DNA of 64,000 nucleotides from Tautonia marina (GTDB taxonomy: Bacteria; Planctomycetota; Planctomycetia; Isosphaerales; Isosphaeraceae): NCBI RefSeq assembly GCF_009177065.1, contig NZ_WEZF01000010.1, forward strand, positions 1 through 64,000, given 5' to 3'. Below the pieces are notes generated by a model. It ran no database searches. It worked only from the letters and a program-made list of their open reading frames with translations, and was not told the DNA's origin. Positions 15,268 to 22,835 of this stretch are shown in pieces. Position numbers and translations under genes: made by a program. Numbering within the stretch: position 1 is the first letter of the stretch; every line of letters begins with the position of its first letter.

Positions 15268-16077
15268 ATGACCACCACCCTCGCGACCCTCTCCAACGAG
15301 CAGCTCCGCCGCTCCGCCCCTTCCATCTTCGCCTCCACCCCTTGGCATCGCATGAGCGACCGCTACCGCTTCGTGCCGACGATCGAGGTCGTGGACATGC
15401 TGCGCGACCGGGGGTTCATGCCCGTCCGCGCCCAGCAGAGCCGATCCCGCATCGAGGGCAAGGGCGACTTCACCAAGCACCTGATCCGCTTCCGCCACGA
15501 TAGCCTGCTCGACTCGCCCCGCGTAGGCGAGGAGATCCCGGAGCTCGTGCTGGTCAACAGCCACGACGGAACCTCGTCGTATCAACTCATGGCGGGGATT
15601 TTCCGCCTGGTCTGCTCGAACGGCCTGGTCGTCCAGTCGGCCGACTTCGGCAGCATCCGGGTTCACCACTCCGGCGGCTCCGATTTCCACCAGCGGGTGA
15701 TCGACGCCACCTACCAGATCGTGGAGGAGGCACCCCGCACGATGGCCGCCATCGAGGAATGGAAGGGGATCACCCTGACCCGCCCGCAGCAGCTGGCCCT
15801 CGCGGACGCCGCCATGGAGATCAAGCCGAACGCCAGCATCCGCCCCGCTCACCTGCTGACTGCCCGGCGGAGCGAGGACTACACCGACCAGGATGGCCGC
15901 CGAGACCTCTGGCGCACGACGAACGTCTTGCAGGAGAATCTCCTCCGGGGTGGCCTGGCCGGGCACAACGCGAACGGACGCCGGGTCCGCACCCGCCCCA
16001 TCAAGAGCGTGTCGGAGGACGTGCGTGTGAACCGTGCCCTCTGGAGGCTGGCCGAGAGGATGGCCGAGCTGGTTTGA
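15268..16077 (+). CDS. DUF932-family plasmid protein (269 aa)
   Basis: DUF932 proteins are common on plasmids and large phages; their role is unknown. The match rests on the order FVPTIEVVDMLRDRGFMPVRAQQSR, HLIRFRHD, ELVLVNSHDGTSSYQLMAGIFRLVCSNGLVV and a DATYQIVEEA block, and on the usual length of 250-300 residues. The ATG at 15268 has GAAGGAGA upstream; an earlier in-frame ATG at 15220 lies inside the leader hairpin and is rejected. The protein supports a plasmid-like lifestyle for the element. Confidence 0.82.
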   Translation: MTTTLATLSNEQLRRSAPSIFASTPWHRMSDRYRFVPTIEVVDMLRDRGFMPVRAQQSRSRIEGKGDFTKHLIRFRHDSLLDSPRVGEEIPELVLVNSHDGTSSYQLMAGIFRLVCSNGLVVQSADFGSIRVHHSGGSDFHQRVIDATYQIVEEAPRTMAAIEEWKGITLTRPQQLALADAAMEIKPNASIRPAHLLTARRSEDYTDQDGRRDLWRTTNVLQENLLRGGLAGHNANGRRVRTRPIKSVSEDVRVNRALWRLAERMAELV

Positions 16078-16132
16078 GACTGGCGAGGGGGTGGCAGGGA
16101 TGCCGCCCCCTTCCTTCCTCGGAGTTACGACC

Positions 16133-16405
16133 ATGATCTGGCGCTTCGTCGGCCCCAACCGCGAGGGGGAGCTTGAAGACCACGAAATCACCGCATCGAG
16201 CCTTCCCGAAGCGATCGAGGCGCTCAAGGCAACGCACTGGAAGCCTGGCCTGTGCTGCTCGTATGCGGTCTGGCACGACTACGCACTCGTGGCCCACGTC
16301 TATGAGGGCCTGATGCTGGACACCGGGAAATATGACCTGTACTGGGTGCGGGTTCCGCCGTCGATCCTCCCCGCAACCTGGCCGCGGAACCCGAGCGATA
16401 ACTGA
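16133..16405 (+). CDS. Small hypothetical protein (90 aa), paralogue of next gene
   Basis: The ATG at 16133 follows GGAG by 8 nt. The sequence begins MIWRFVGPNREGELEDHEITASSL and shares its plan with the next gene (MPFRFIRPNSDGTLTDVTVVASDL). Both continue with a predicted helix, then a W/F-rich central part and a YVHEG- or HVYEG-type motif. They are tandem duplicates of unknown function. Confidence 0.6.
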   Translation: MIWRFVGPNREGELEDHEITASSLPEAIEALKATHWKPGLCCSYAVWHDYALVAHVYEGLMLDTGKYDLYWVRVPPSILPATWPRNPSDN

Positions 16406-16430
16406 GGCCTCCCTTCACCGGAGCATTCCC

Positions 16431-16676
16431 ATGCCCTTCCGCTTCATCCGCCCGAACTCTGACGGCACTCTGACCGACGTCACGGTCGTGGCTTCGGACC
16501 TGGTGACCGCGTTCCATCAGTTCATGCATCATCATCCCAGCCTCAGGGGCTGGTTCGCCGTGTGGTGCGGCGTGCGACTCGCCGGGTATGTCCACGAGGG
16601 AGAAAATCACCTCGTTCTGACCGACCTCAAGTCAGAGCCGCCCAGCTACGCGAACCCGTTTGCTTGTGGGGATTGA
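16431..16676 (+). CDS. Small hypothetical protein (81 aa), paralogue of previous gene
   Basis: GGAG lies 7 nt before the ATG at 16431. Shared features with the 90-aa gene are the opening FRFIRPNSDG, the VVASDL segment, a central WFAVWCGVRLAGYVHEG and a final SEPPS-like stretch. A cysteine-aspartate end (ACGD) differs. The function is unknown. Confidence 0.6.
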   Translation: MPFRFIRPNSDGTLTDVTVVASDLVTAFHQFMHHHPSLRGWFAVWCGVRLAGYVHEGENHLVLTDLKSEPPSYANPFACGD

Positions 16677-16748
16677 ACAGGAGGAGGTGCGGGAGAGGAG
16701 GCCCGCCCCGCAGGCCGCGAGGCTCGCTTCGCTCGCCAGCGTGATCAA

Positions 16749-16802
16749 CACAACGTGTAAATAATCGCTTGACCGAAGGATCAGGCTGCGCTACACGTTG
16801 TG
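16749..16802 (+). promoter_or_regulatory. Promoter with overlapping inverted repeat
   Basis: CACAACGTGTA (16749-16759) and TACACGTTGTG (16792-16802) form a perfect 11-bp inverted repeat. TTGACC (16769-16774) and TACACG (16792-16797) are 17 bp apart, so the right arm coincides with a candidate -10 box. A dimeric repressor bound to both arms could control the early operon that begins at 16828. The 16677-16748 stretch holds no gene. Confidence 0.45.
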
Positions 16803-16827
16803 ACGTAACCAGCAAGGAGGCTGCAAC

Positions 16828-17313
16828 GTGGATACCATCGAATATTACACCCAAGATAAAACCCAGTGGGGACGCGGCGATTGGGAAAGCGAACCCGACA
16901 AAAAGCAGTGGCTGGACCAGGCCACAGGCTACCCTTGCCTGATCGTTCGAGGACCTCTCGGCGCGCTCTGCGGCTACGTCGGCGTCTCGAAGGACCACCC
17001 ACATTTCGGTAAGGACTACGAGGTTCCGAACGTCGAGGTTCACGGTGGCCTGACCTTCGCCGGAGCCTGCCAGCCAAATGCCGACGAAGCCCGCCACATC
17101 TGCCATAAAGTGGATGGCGAGGACCATGTCTGGTGGTTCGGCTTTGACTGTGCCCACTACCGGGACTATGTGCCGGGGATGAGGTCGATCCGCCGCGAGG
17201 CTGAAATGGTTGATCCCTTTGGGGGCTTCGAGAGATACAGGAACCTCGCCTATGTGACCGGAGAGGTCGAGTCGCTCGCCCAGCAACTCAAGTCGCTGGC
17301 GGTCGCCGCATGA
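16828..17313 (+). CDS. Conserved phage hypothetical protein (161 aa)
   Basis: The GTG start has AAGGAGG 7 nt upstream. The sequence TGYPCLIVRGPLGALCGYVGV, then VEVHGGLTFAGAC and HVWWFGFDCAHYRDYVPG is a pattern that I recognise from many tailed-phage early proteins. It may be metal binding, since several His and Cys residues are placed regularly, but no activity is known. It leads a chain of overlapping genes that runs to 18263. Confidence 0.72.
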   Translation: MDTIEYYTQDKTQWGRGDWESEPDKKQWLDQATGYPCLIVRGPLGALCGYVGVSKDHPHFGKDYEVPNVEVHGGLTFAGACQPNADEARHICHKVDGEDHVWWFGFDCAHYRDYVPGMRSIRREAEMVDPFGGFERYRNLAYVTGEVESLAQQLKSLAVAA

Positions 17314-17498
17314 CCCCCGAGGAACTCAAGCCCATCGTCGCAGCGTGGGGCGGGCCGGAGAAGTTCGCCAAGCTGATCGACGTGAAGGAGCGAACCGTTA
17401 AGGCATGGCTATACGGGGAGCGCGGCATCAAGCCGCCCGTCGCCAAGCTGATACGGAGCCTGAAACTACCGAAACCAAGGAAGGAACTCAGTGAATGA
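17310..17498 (+). CDS. Small helix-turn-helix protein (62 aa)
   Basis: The protein reads AAWGGPEKFAKLIDVKERTVKAWLYGERGIKPPVAKLIR, which fits a Cro/YdaS-like helix-turn-helix. It probably acts as a local transcription regulator. It is coupled by 4-bp overlaps to both neighbours. A dyad in the promoter at 16749-16802 is a reasonable target, but that is a guess. Confidence 0.7.
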   Translation: MTPEELKPIVAAWGGPEKFAKLIDVKERTVKAWLYGERGIKPPVAKLIRSLKLPKPRKELSE

Positions 17499-17860
17499 GC
17501 GACATAGTTATCAAAGGCGACGCCATCGAAGCCATCATGGCAGCAGCAGCGATCAAAGTGTTCAAGGACAAAATCGAAGGCTGGCAAACGCCGCTTGGAC
17601 CGATCATTGAGGACGCCTTCAAGCTTCACTCCGAAGCCATTCGCAAGGCGGTTTACACGGCAACAGCAGAGTGCGTCAACTCGCCAGACTTTGCCAAGCA
17701 GCTTGTCCACCAGCTCAACCACAAGCTGGCGAACTTGGTGATCAATAAATGTAGCGGATTGGTAGAAAAGTCCTTCAACAACTTGATGAGAGATGAGGTT
17801 CTGAGAACCCGGCTGCAAACCGCAGTGATCGAGATCATCGAAAAGGAATCGGGTGCATGA
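17495..17860 (+). CDS. Hypothetical helical protein (121 aa)
   Basis: The protein is almost entirely helical with no recognised motif (for example IEDAFKLHSEAIRKAVYTATAEC and VLRTRLQTAVIEIIEKE). Its base composition is less GC-rich than its neighbours. It overlaps both neighbours by 4 bp, so it is likely to be translated as part of the early operon. Confidence 0.55.
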   Translation: MSDIVIKGDAIEAIMAAAAIKVFKDKIEGWQTPLGPIIEDAFKLHSEAIRKAVYTATAECVNSPDFAKQLVHQLNHKLANLVINKCSGLVEKSFNNLMRDEVLRTRLQTAVIEIIEKESGA

Positions 17861-18099
17861 ACACCGAGGCAACCCTCTGGCAGCCGATCGAGACCGCGCC
17901 CAAGACCGCCCTGAAGCGGATCGACCTGCTCGACGCCGGCAAGCGCCGCGTGCCCGACTGCTACTGGTCTCGGCATCACCAGAAATGGCGCTCGAAGCAC
18001 TTCGACCAGTACGGGCAGCGGCTGAAGATCCGCCGCCCCACGCACTGGATGTTCGTGCCGAAGCCGCCGAAGGCCGAGACGGCAGCGGGGATCCTGTGA
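17857..18099 (+). CDS. DUF551-family phage protein (80 aa)
   Basis: The opening WQPIETAPK is diagnostic of the DUF551 family of small phage and prophage proteins. It is followed by a variable part and a THWMFVPKPP ending, also typical. Length (about 80 residues) is normal for the family. The function is unknown. It overlaps the neighbouring genes by 4 bp. Confidence 0.8.
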   Translation: MNTEATLWQPIETAPKTALKRIDLLDAGKRRVPDCYWSRHHQKWRSKHFDQYGQRLKIRRPTHWMFVPKPPKAETAAGIL

Positions 18100-18263
18100 T
18101 CTGCCACGTCTGCGAAGGCTCCGGCTGCCACATGCTTATCCGCAACTGGAAGCCGGAATACTGGCCGTGCCCCTGCTGCCGGTACGCGGGCGTGACGGTG
18201 ATGTACGGCCCGGCAACCATTGGACGAGCGAGGCTCGTAAGAACGCAACAGAAGGAGAGATAG
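18096..18263 (+). CDS. Small zinc-finger-like protein (55 aa), GTG start
   Basis: The GTG at 18096 overlaps the previous stop. The protein has CHVCEGSGC and WPCPCCRYAG, giving paired cysteines suited to bind one zinc ion. Small zinc-ribbon proteins of this size are common in phage early operons. The 3' end of the gene encodes a hairpin ACGAGC/GCTCGT (18224-18238) that lies before the next ribosome site. Confidence 0.6.
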   Translation: MICHVCEGSGCHMLIRNWKPEYWPCPCCRYAGVTVMYGPATIGRARLVRTQQKER

Positions 18264-18266
18264 ACC

Positions 18267-18686
18267 ATGGAAGGAAAGAAACAAGATGTCGGGCTGACCG
18301 CCCCCACTTTTCAAGAGCGAGTTGGAGCCTGGATGGACGCCTGCTTCGGGCCCGTGATCTCCGCCGACAAGGTGGAGAGGAACCACCGCTTCCTTGAGGA
18401 AGCTCTGGAACTGGTTCAAGCCTGCGGAGCTACGCGCGAGGAGTGCCTGCAACTCGTGGACTATGTTTTCGGACGCCCGGTCGGCGAGCCGAAGCAGGAG
18501 TCGGGCGGGGTCTCCGTCACGCACGCCGCCCTCTGTCTGGCAAACGGCATCGAAGTGCACGAGGCGGCAGAAGTCGAGCTTAGCCGGGTCTGGACGAAGA
18601 TCGAGCAGATCCGGGCGAAGCAGGCGGCAAAGCCGAGGGGCTCGGTGCTCCCGATCTCGCCGAGCTACAGCGGCGCGGAAGGGTGA
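18267..18686 (+). CDS. MazG-like nucleotide pyrophosphohydrolase (139 aa)
   Basis: The protein matches the phage MazG-like NTP-PPase group. These enzymes hydrolyse nucleoside triphosphates and may influence alarmone or nucleotide pools during infection. Key features are FQERVGAWMDACFG, RFLEEALELVQACG (the metal-binding EExxE-like helix), LVDYVFGRPVGEPKQESGG and the VTHAALC block with IEQIRAKQ. The order and the length of about 140 residues are as expected. An AAGGAG site precedes the ATG. Confidence 0.75.
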   Translation: MEGKKQDVGLTAPTFQERVGAWMDACFGPVISADKVERNHRFLEEALELVQACGATREECLQLVDYVFGRPVGEPKQESGGVSVTHAALCLANGIEVHEAAEVELSRVWTKIEQIRAKQAAKPRGSVLPISPSYSGAEG

Positions 18687-18693
18687 GGCGGTC

Positions 18694-19218
18694 ATGGGAT
18701 GGGGAGATTGCGGCACCGACAGCAAGGGAAGGCCGATCGGCTACGTTCACGCGGCGACTTGCGACCATCCCGGATGCGACGCGAAGATCGACCGGGGACT
18801 GGCTTACGCTTGCGGCGGAATGCACGGGACTGGCGAAGGCGGCTGCGAGGGGTACTTCTGCGAGAAGCACCGCTACCATGTCGAGGACCCGTTCGGTTGG
18901 GTCGGCAGGCAGGAGGGCTTCGCTGTGCTGTGCGAGGCCTGCAAAAATGAACACAACGCCTACCTCGTCGAAGACCTGATCGAGGAACTGAAAGAACTTC
19001 GCGAGGGTCAGATCATGGCGCCCACCGACGCCCAACTCGCACGCCTGCGCGAGACGCTCCGCCCGACCATCGAGGAATGGGCTCGCGACTACGGCCTGCC
19101 GATGGGCAAAGAGCACGCCCAGCTCGAGAACCGTCTGGTGGCCGCGCTGCTTGCAATGCACGAGAGCGGGACGATAACGATTAACAGCAAGGCCGAGGGG
19201 CCGGAAGGAAGAGTATGA
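18694..19218 (+). CDS. Cys/His-rich hypothetical protein (174 aa)
   Basis: The N-terminal half contains many Cys and His residues in zinc-binding spacing: CDHPGCDAKID, CGGMH, GGCEGYFCEKHRYH and CEACKNEH. The C-terminal half is a charged helix (LIEELKELREGQ...). It resembles a zinc-finger protein with a helical tail. A GAGGCGG site precedes the ATG at 18694. The function is unknown. Confidence 0.6.
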   Translation: MGWGDCGTDSKGRPIGYVHAATCDHPGCDAKIDRGLAYACGGMHGTGEGGCEGYFCEKHRYHVEDPFGWVGRQEGFAVLCEACKNEHNAYLVEDLIEELKELREGQIMAPTDAQLARLRETLRPTIEEWARDYGLPMGKEHAQLENRLVAALLAMHESGTITINSKAEGPEGRV

Positions 19219-19388
19219 GAATAGGATTTGTGGAAGGATTATGGGTGGGTATGGCAGCGACGCTAATCCTGCTGATTTTGGTCGCAAAGACTTCGATGTG
19301 GATTTTGGATGATGCGTGTGCCCGCCAAGGTTGGAAGGGCGAGTCCTGCCAGTGCCGGAAGCTCGAAAAGGCGAAGGTGCAGCCATGA
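19215..19388 (+). CDS. Small membrane protein (57 aa)
   Basis: Residues 8-26 (GLWVGMAATLILLILVAKT) form one membrane span. Three cysteines follow (DDACARQGWKGESCQCRK). The ATG overlaps the previous stop and the stop overlaps the next start. It could be a Rz1-like or regulatory membrane peptide, but no family can be assigned. Confidence 0.55.
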   Translation: MRIGFVEGLWVGMAATLILLILVAKTSMWILDDACARQGWKGESCQCRKLEKAKVQP

Positions 19389-19738
19389 CCGCCCCCGACC
19401 TCCCCGCCCGCCTCGGTGCCGTTATCCGGCAGCGGCGCGTCCTGCTCGGGCTCTCGCAGCCCGCCCTCGCCAAGCGGGTCGGGGTGACCTTCCAGCAGGT
19501 CCAGAAGTACGAGAAGGGCACGAACCAGCCGACGTTTTGCCGCCTGGTCGACCTGGCGAACGCCCTCGGCACCACCGTAGGCGACCTGGCCGCGTCCGCC
19601 CTGCGTGGGGATGCCGGGGCCCAGGACGGACTTTCCGACCGCGAGACGCTGGAGCTGATGAAGTGGCTCGCCAGCCTCAGCCCGAACCAGCGGCGGGCCG
19701 TGCGGCAGCTGGTGGACGTCATGGCGGGGGCTGCGTGA
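19385..19738 (+). CDS. XRE-family transcription regulator (117 aa)
   Basis: A complete lambda-repressor-like helix-turn-helix lies at residues 10-65: RQRRVLLGLSQPALAKRVGV, TFQQVQKYEKG, then NQPTFCRLVDLANALGT. A C-terminal helix (SPNQRRAVRQLVDVMAG) could dimerise. Such proteins act as Cro/C-type repressors. The start at 19385 overlaps the preceding stop. Its targets are unknown; the inverted repeats at 16749-16802 are a candidate. Confidence 0.82.
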   Translation: MTAPDLPARLGAVIRQRRVLLGLSQPALAKRVGVTFQQVQKYEKGTNQPTFCRLVDLANALGTTVGDLAASALRGDAGAQDGLSDRETLELMKWLASLSPNQRRAVRQLVDVMAGAA

Positions 19739-19950
19739 ACGCCGGGCAGAACGACCCCCTCATGCCGGAGAACGAGCTGGTCGCCAAGGCCAAGCTCGAC
19801 ATCCGGGACGGCCGCATCCATTACCGTCTCTACCAGCAGGACGGAACCATGCAGCCGATGGACTGCCCCGATACGCCGAGCAACCGGCTATGCGTGTCCT
19901 GGATTCAGGCACACGACCGCTACACGCCAGGCGGTGCAAATGCGGCGTAA
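19735..19950 (+). CDS. Small hypothetical protein (71 aa), GTG start
   Basis: The GTG start (19735) overlaps the regulator stop by 4 bp. The protein contains ELVAKAKLDIRDGRIHYRLYQQDGTMQPMDCPDTP, likely a beta strand and loop pattern. No family is recognised. After its stop there is a GGGC-TGAG-GCCC hairpin (19964-19975) followed by AGGAGG. Confidence 0.5.
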   Translation: MNAGQNDPLMPENELVAKAKLDIRDGRIHYRLYQQDGTMQPMDCPDTPSNRLCVSWIQAHDRYTPGGANAA

Positions 19951-19986
19951 ACGATTAATCAAAGGGCTGAGGCCCGAAGGAGGAGT

Positions 19987-20142
19987 ATGGAAGAGAAGAA
20001 GGTTTTGCCGTTGAACGAACTGCTCGACACGCTGAGCGAGAAGCAAGCCACGTTCATCCTCAACGCTTTGGTGACCGCTGGTTATGTGAGCCGTGAGCTG
20101 CTGGAAGACGCGATCAAGCTGTCGCGCTGGGTCAAGCCATGA
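19987..20142 (+). CDS. Small hypothetical protein (51 aa)
   Basis: The ATG has GAAGGAGGAG upstream and the stop overlaps the next start (ATGA). The sequence LPLNELLDTLSEKQATFILNALVTAGYVSRELLEDAIKL is fully helical. The helix plan resembles a small winged-helix or dimerisation unit but no family is claimed. Confidence 0.55.
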   Translation: MEEKKVLPLNELLDTLSEKQATFILNALVTAGYVSRELLEDAIKLSRWVKP

Positions 20143-20666
20143 CCGCGGCCCCGAGCATGTCGCTCCTGAAGCGAGCTGCAGACCGCCTGATTCGGCCCTT
20201 CTACCGGGATCCAGACTTTTACATCGGCGGCAAGGAGGACCCGTACCTGCTCCGCTGGTGGGTCATCCCACGGAACCGCTTCTTCAACATCTACCTGCAC
20301 AAGTTCCTGCGGGACGACGACGACCGCGCGCTTCATGACCATCCCTGGGTCAGCCTGAGCATCATCCTGAAGGGCGGGTACATCGAGCACACCGCAACCG
20401 AAGTTCGGCGACGCTATGCAGGCAGCATTGTCTTCCGAAGGGCGAAGCACGCCCACCGGATTGAGCTGCTCCGCAATCATCGCTGCCCGGTCGTGCCACC
20501 TGGCGACGAGCCCGCCTACTTCCGGCTAAAGCCCGCCTGGACGTTGTTCGTCACCGGTCCCCGCATCCGCGAATGGGGCTTCCACTGCCCGCAAGGCTGG
20601 CGGCATTGGCGAGAGTTCACCAGCCCGGTTGATAGCGGGAACGTCGGGAAGGGCTGCGAGCCATGA
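20139..20666 (+). CDS. Cupin-like conserved phage protein (175 aa)
   Basis: The sequence has a run of conserved blocks known from siphophages: IGGKEDPYLLRWWVIPRN, FFNIYLHKFLRDDDDRALHDHPW, SIILKGGYIEH, KHAHRIEL, WTLFVTGPRIREWGFHCP and GWRHWREF. The histidine-rich strands (HDHPW and HRIEL) fit a metal-binding cupin barrel. The length is normal. It is often found among early or DNA-modification genes, but its reaction is not known. Confidence 0.75.
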   Translation: MTAAPSMSLLKRAADRLIRPFYRDPDFYIGGKEDPYLLRWWVIPRNRFFNIYLHKFLRDDDDRALHDHPWVSLSIILKGGYIEHTATEVRRRYAGSIVFRRAKHAHRIELLRNHRCPVVPPGDEPAYFRLKPAWTLFVTGPRIREWGFHCPQGWRHWREFTSPVDSGNVGKGCEP

Positions 20667-20944
20667 CGCCCTATGAACTGCGACTGGCCTGCGAGGAGCG
20701 AATCCAGCAGTGGGAGCGCGACAACTGGGCAGCCGCTGAGTATCCTCACATCTACCTCACGCTGCCCTGGCTGGCGACTGGCGAGAACACCCGTCTGGCA
20801 AAGACGAAGGGCCCCATGTCGGAGTTCATCGCCAACGTAGTCGCAGGCCGTGGCACCACGGCTGCGTTCGATGCCCGCAAGGTGCTGGCTTACCTCGAAC
20901 GCCATGCTGCTCCCCCTCCGCCCTCAGCCCCGCACGGCCTTTGA
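20663..20944 (+). CDS. Hypothetical phage protein (93 aa)
   Basis: It is coupled to the cupin gene by an ATGA overlap. The sequence opens PYELRLACEERIQQWERDNW, a helix, and contains LPWLATGENTRLAKTKGPMSEFI. I do not recognise a family with a known function. A proline-rich end (APPPPSAPHGL) follows. Confidence 0.55.
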   Translation: MTPYELRLACEERIQQWERDNWAAAEYPHIYLTLPWLATGENTRLAKTKGPMSEFIANVVAGRGTTAAFDARKVLAYLERHAAPPPPSAPHGL

Positions 20945-20977
20945 TGTGGTGATGCTGAGGCCGGAGCCATGCCGGGG

Positions 20978-21086
20978 CAAGGAAAAAAGACCGCTTTCCG
21001 CAAGCGGAAGCCTTCGGCTTTTTGTCCTTGCACGGCACAGCGCCACCGGCCTCGGGCGCACACACAGAAAGGCCCGATGAGCGGGC
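20978..21086 (+). promoter_or_regulatory. Attenuator-like structured leader
   Basis: CAAGGAAAAAAG (20978-20989) can pair with CTTTTT-G-TCCTTG (21018-21030) in a 12-bp stem with one bulge. Inside it CCGCTT/AAGCGG (20991-20996 with 21002-21007) pairs. A competing hairpin AAGCC-TTC-GGCTT followed by T's (21008-21023) looks like an intrinsic terminator and uses the same T-rich strand as the outer stem. A last hairpin GCCCG/CGGGC (21072-21086) lies 25 nt before the ATG at 21112. The alternatives could switch between termination and readthrough. Confidence 0.5.
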
Positions 21087-21111
21087 AAGAATCAGAGAAA
21101 GGAAGCTCGTT

Positions 21112-21459
21112 ATGACAACTCAAATTGCACAGCCTTCTCCAGCTCCTTGGAGCTACGAGTACAGCCCTTACACGGTCCGCAACCCCGGCACTCACGGAGA
21201 CAAGCAGGTGGGCGATGATATCCCCGCTTTCGAGATCTTCGACGCCGAGGGCAACAAGGTCTTCGACACGAATGAGGATACACCTGGTGAATTACAGGAG
21301 GCGAACGCCCGCTTGGGCTCCGCCGCTCCGAAACTGCTGAAGGCATTGGTCCGCTGCGCCGAGCTGCTTGCTGATCACGACGATTCCGAAGGCGAGGAAG
21401 GCGAAGCGTATCGTGATGCATTGGCCGCCATCGCTGAGGCGACCGGGAGGGCAGAATGA
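21112..21459 (+). CDS. Phage hypothetical protein (115 aa) with AIAEATG ending
   Basis: The ATG at 21112 has AAAGGAAG upstream. The C-terminal half reads SAAPKLLKALVRCAELL...DALAAIAEATG, a helix-rich pattern shared with the two following genes. The N-terminal part contains PAPWSYEYSPYTVRNPG. Proteins with this LLxAL...AIAEATG ending are common in tailed phages; their function is unknown. Confidence 0.6.
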   Translation: MTTQIAQPSPAPWSYEYSPYTVRNPGTHGDKQVGDDIPAFEIFDAEGNKVFDTNEDTPGELQEANARLGSAAPKLLKALVRCAELLADHDDSEGEEGEAYRDALAAIAEATGRAE

Positions 21460-21812
21460 CCAAGTACAACGTCCACATCTACAGGGAAATGAAGCTTTAC
21501 TTCCCCGGTATCGAGGCCGAGAGCCCTCAAGCAGCCGCCGATCTGGCAGCCAAGATGGATACCGCTGACGCTGATGACATCGTAAGTTGCGACGGTATCG
21601 ACCTGGCCGCATTGGTCGATGTGGATGGCGACGATAACTTTGAACAAAGCGTCACTATCGCCTTCGAGCCGCAGCGCATGCTGGATGCAGCGCCGAGACT
21701 GCTCGCAGCGCTAAGTGAAATAGTCCGAGTGTACGCGGAGTATCCAGATGAGACTGCCCGGCAAATCGCCGAATCCGCCATAGCAGAAGCCACCGGCAAG
21801 GAGGCCGCATGA
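21456..21812 (+). CDS. Phage hypothetical protein (118 aa), paralogue
   Basis: It overlaps the previous gene by 4 bp and shares its C-terminal region (DAAPRLLAALSEIV...ESAIAEATG). The N-terminal half (YNVHIYREMKLYFPGIEAESPQAAADLAAKM) resembles a small ferredoxin-like beta-alpha unit. This supports serial duplication of a short helical tail joined to different N-terminal parts. Confidence 0.6.
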   Translation: MTKYNVHIYREMKLYFPGIEAESPQAAADLAAKMDTADADDIVSCDGIDLAALVDVDGDDNFEQSVTIAFEPQRMLDAAPRLLAALSEIVRVYAEYPDETARQIAESAIAEATGKEAA

Positions 21813-22414
21813 ACGTCATCGCCATCAAGCTCACCACCCCGGACGAGATCCGCACCGCCTGCGACATGGCTGTCCTGATGGGCGAGGAGCAGTTCCAGGT
21901 CATGTACAAGCCCGACCAGGCCGAGGACGACGACTACATCGGCGTCGACCTGGGCGAGTTCTCCCAAGCAAGGAGCGACGACTACTTCCTCGTCGAGTTC
22001 CTCGAAGGCCGCCACTCCTGGGAGATGTGGGTCTACGAGTTGAGGCCTGCGGCCGTGGCCGATTCCGCCACGGCGAGCCTTCCTCCCGGCCCCTACCACT
22101 TCGAGCCTGGCGAAACCGCCGACACCTACCGCATCTTCGCGGCTGGCGAAGACAGGCCGATGGTCGAGATGATCTACATCGGCGGGGCGGAGGACTTCGC
22201 GGCCACAGCCAAGGCGCTGGCCCGGCTGTTTGCGGCAGGGCCGAAGCTGGTGCAATCGCTCCGGACCCTCGCTGAGCAGGCCGACGAGGATTGCCCACAC
22301 GAATATCGGAGCAGGCATTTTGTCGAGGCTTTGGCAGACGCCAATGATGCCATCGTCGGGGCGACCATCGGACAGCCCAGCCAGCCTACCCCACCTCCCT
22401 CTCGATCTCCTTGA
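21809..22414 (+). CDS. Phage hypothetical protein (201 aa), third paralogue
   Basis: It overlaps the previous gene by 4 bp. Its C-terminal segment AAGPKLVQSLRTLAEQ...ALADANDAIVGATIG is a diverged version of the shared helical tail. The N-terminal part is acidic (TPDEIRTACDMAVLMGEEQFQ; EDDDYIGVDLGEF). A proline-rich end overlaps the 3' end of the convergent minus-strand gene by 29 bp. Confidence 0.55.
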   Translation: MNVIAIKLTTPDEIRTACDMAVLMGEEQFQVMYKPDQAEDDDYIGVDLGEFSQARSDDYFLVEFLEGRHSWEMWVYELRPAAVADSATASLPPGPYHFEPGETADTYRIFAAGEDRPMVEMIYIGGAEDFAATAKALARLFAAGPKLVQSLRTLAEQADEDCPHEYRSRHFVEALADANDAIVGATIGQPSQPTPPPSRSP

Positions 22415-22835
22415 TCTGGATGCTCGTGATCAGAGCCTCGCCTTCGGCCCCTGCCGCGAACCCCCGGTCGCTCAGCCTGACCCACGGCATCCGATGCTGG
22501 TGGATCAGGTCGTAGAGCCGCCAGAGGTTGAGCCCTCCGATCGTAACCTCCCAGATCTTCGAGCCCACGAACCGCAGGCGGATGATCTGGCCCTCCTTCT
22601 CGGCCCTGAACTCGCTGTGGCTGTCGAGCTGCACAAACTGGAAGCTCACGCAGCCCTTCGCCCCCAGCAGGCAATGCAGGGCGTAGACGGCCTTGTTCGC
22701 CGCCCTCGCGTGCGCCTGGTACGGGGCGTCCAGGGCGGGCAGCTCGGTTTCGCCCGCGTCGTCGACTGCCGGAACATCCGGCTTGGGGACCAGGCCATTC
22801 GGCCCGCCCTTCAGGATTCTATCGAGTTCGGACAT
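22386..22835 (-). CDS. Hypothetical protein downstream of the relaxase (149 aa)
   Basis: The ATG at 22835 has AAGGAG upstream and lies within the last codons of the relaxase gene (overlap of 17 bp). It is therefore probably coupled to relaxase translation. The protein contains AANKAVYALHCLLGAKGCVSFQFVQLD and a KIWEVTIGGLNLWRLYDLIHQHR segment. I do not recognise the family. Position suggests an accessory role in DNA transfer. Confidence 0.6.
   Translation of the reverse strand: MSELDRILKGGPNGLVPKPDVPAVDDAGETELPALDAPYQAHARAANKAVYALHCLLGAKGCVSFQFVQLDSHSEFRAEKEGQIIRLRFVGSKIWEVTIGGLNLWRLYDLIHQHRMPWVRLSDRGFAAGAEGEALITSIQIKEIEREVG

Noticed and set aside
18580-19821. A 413-codon minus-strand open frame over the early operon.
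   Set aside because: The plus strand there has several short genes linked by 4-bp overlaps with recognised domains (XRE, zinc finger), which is much better support.
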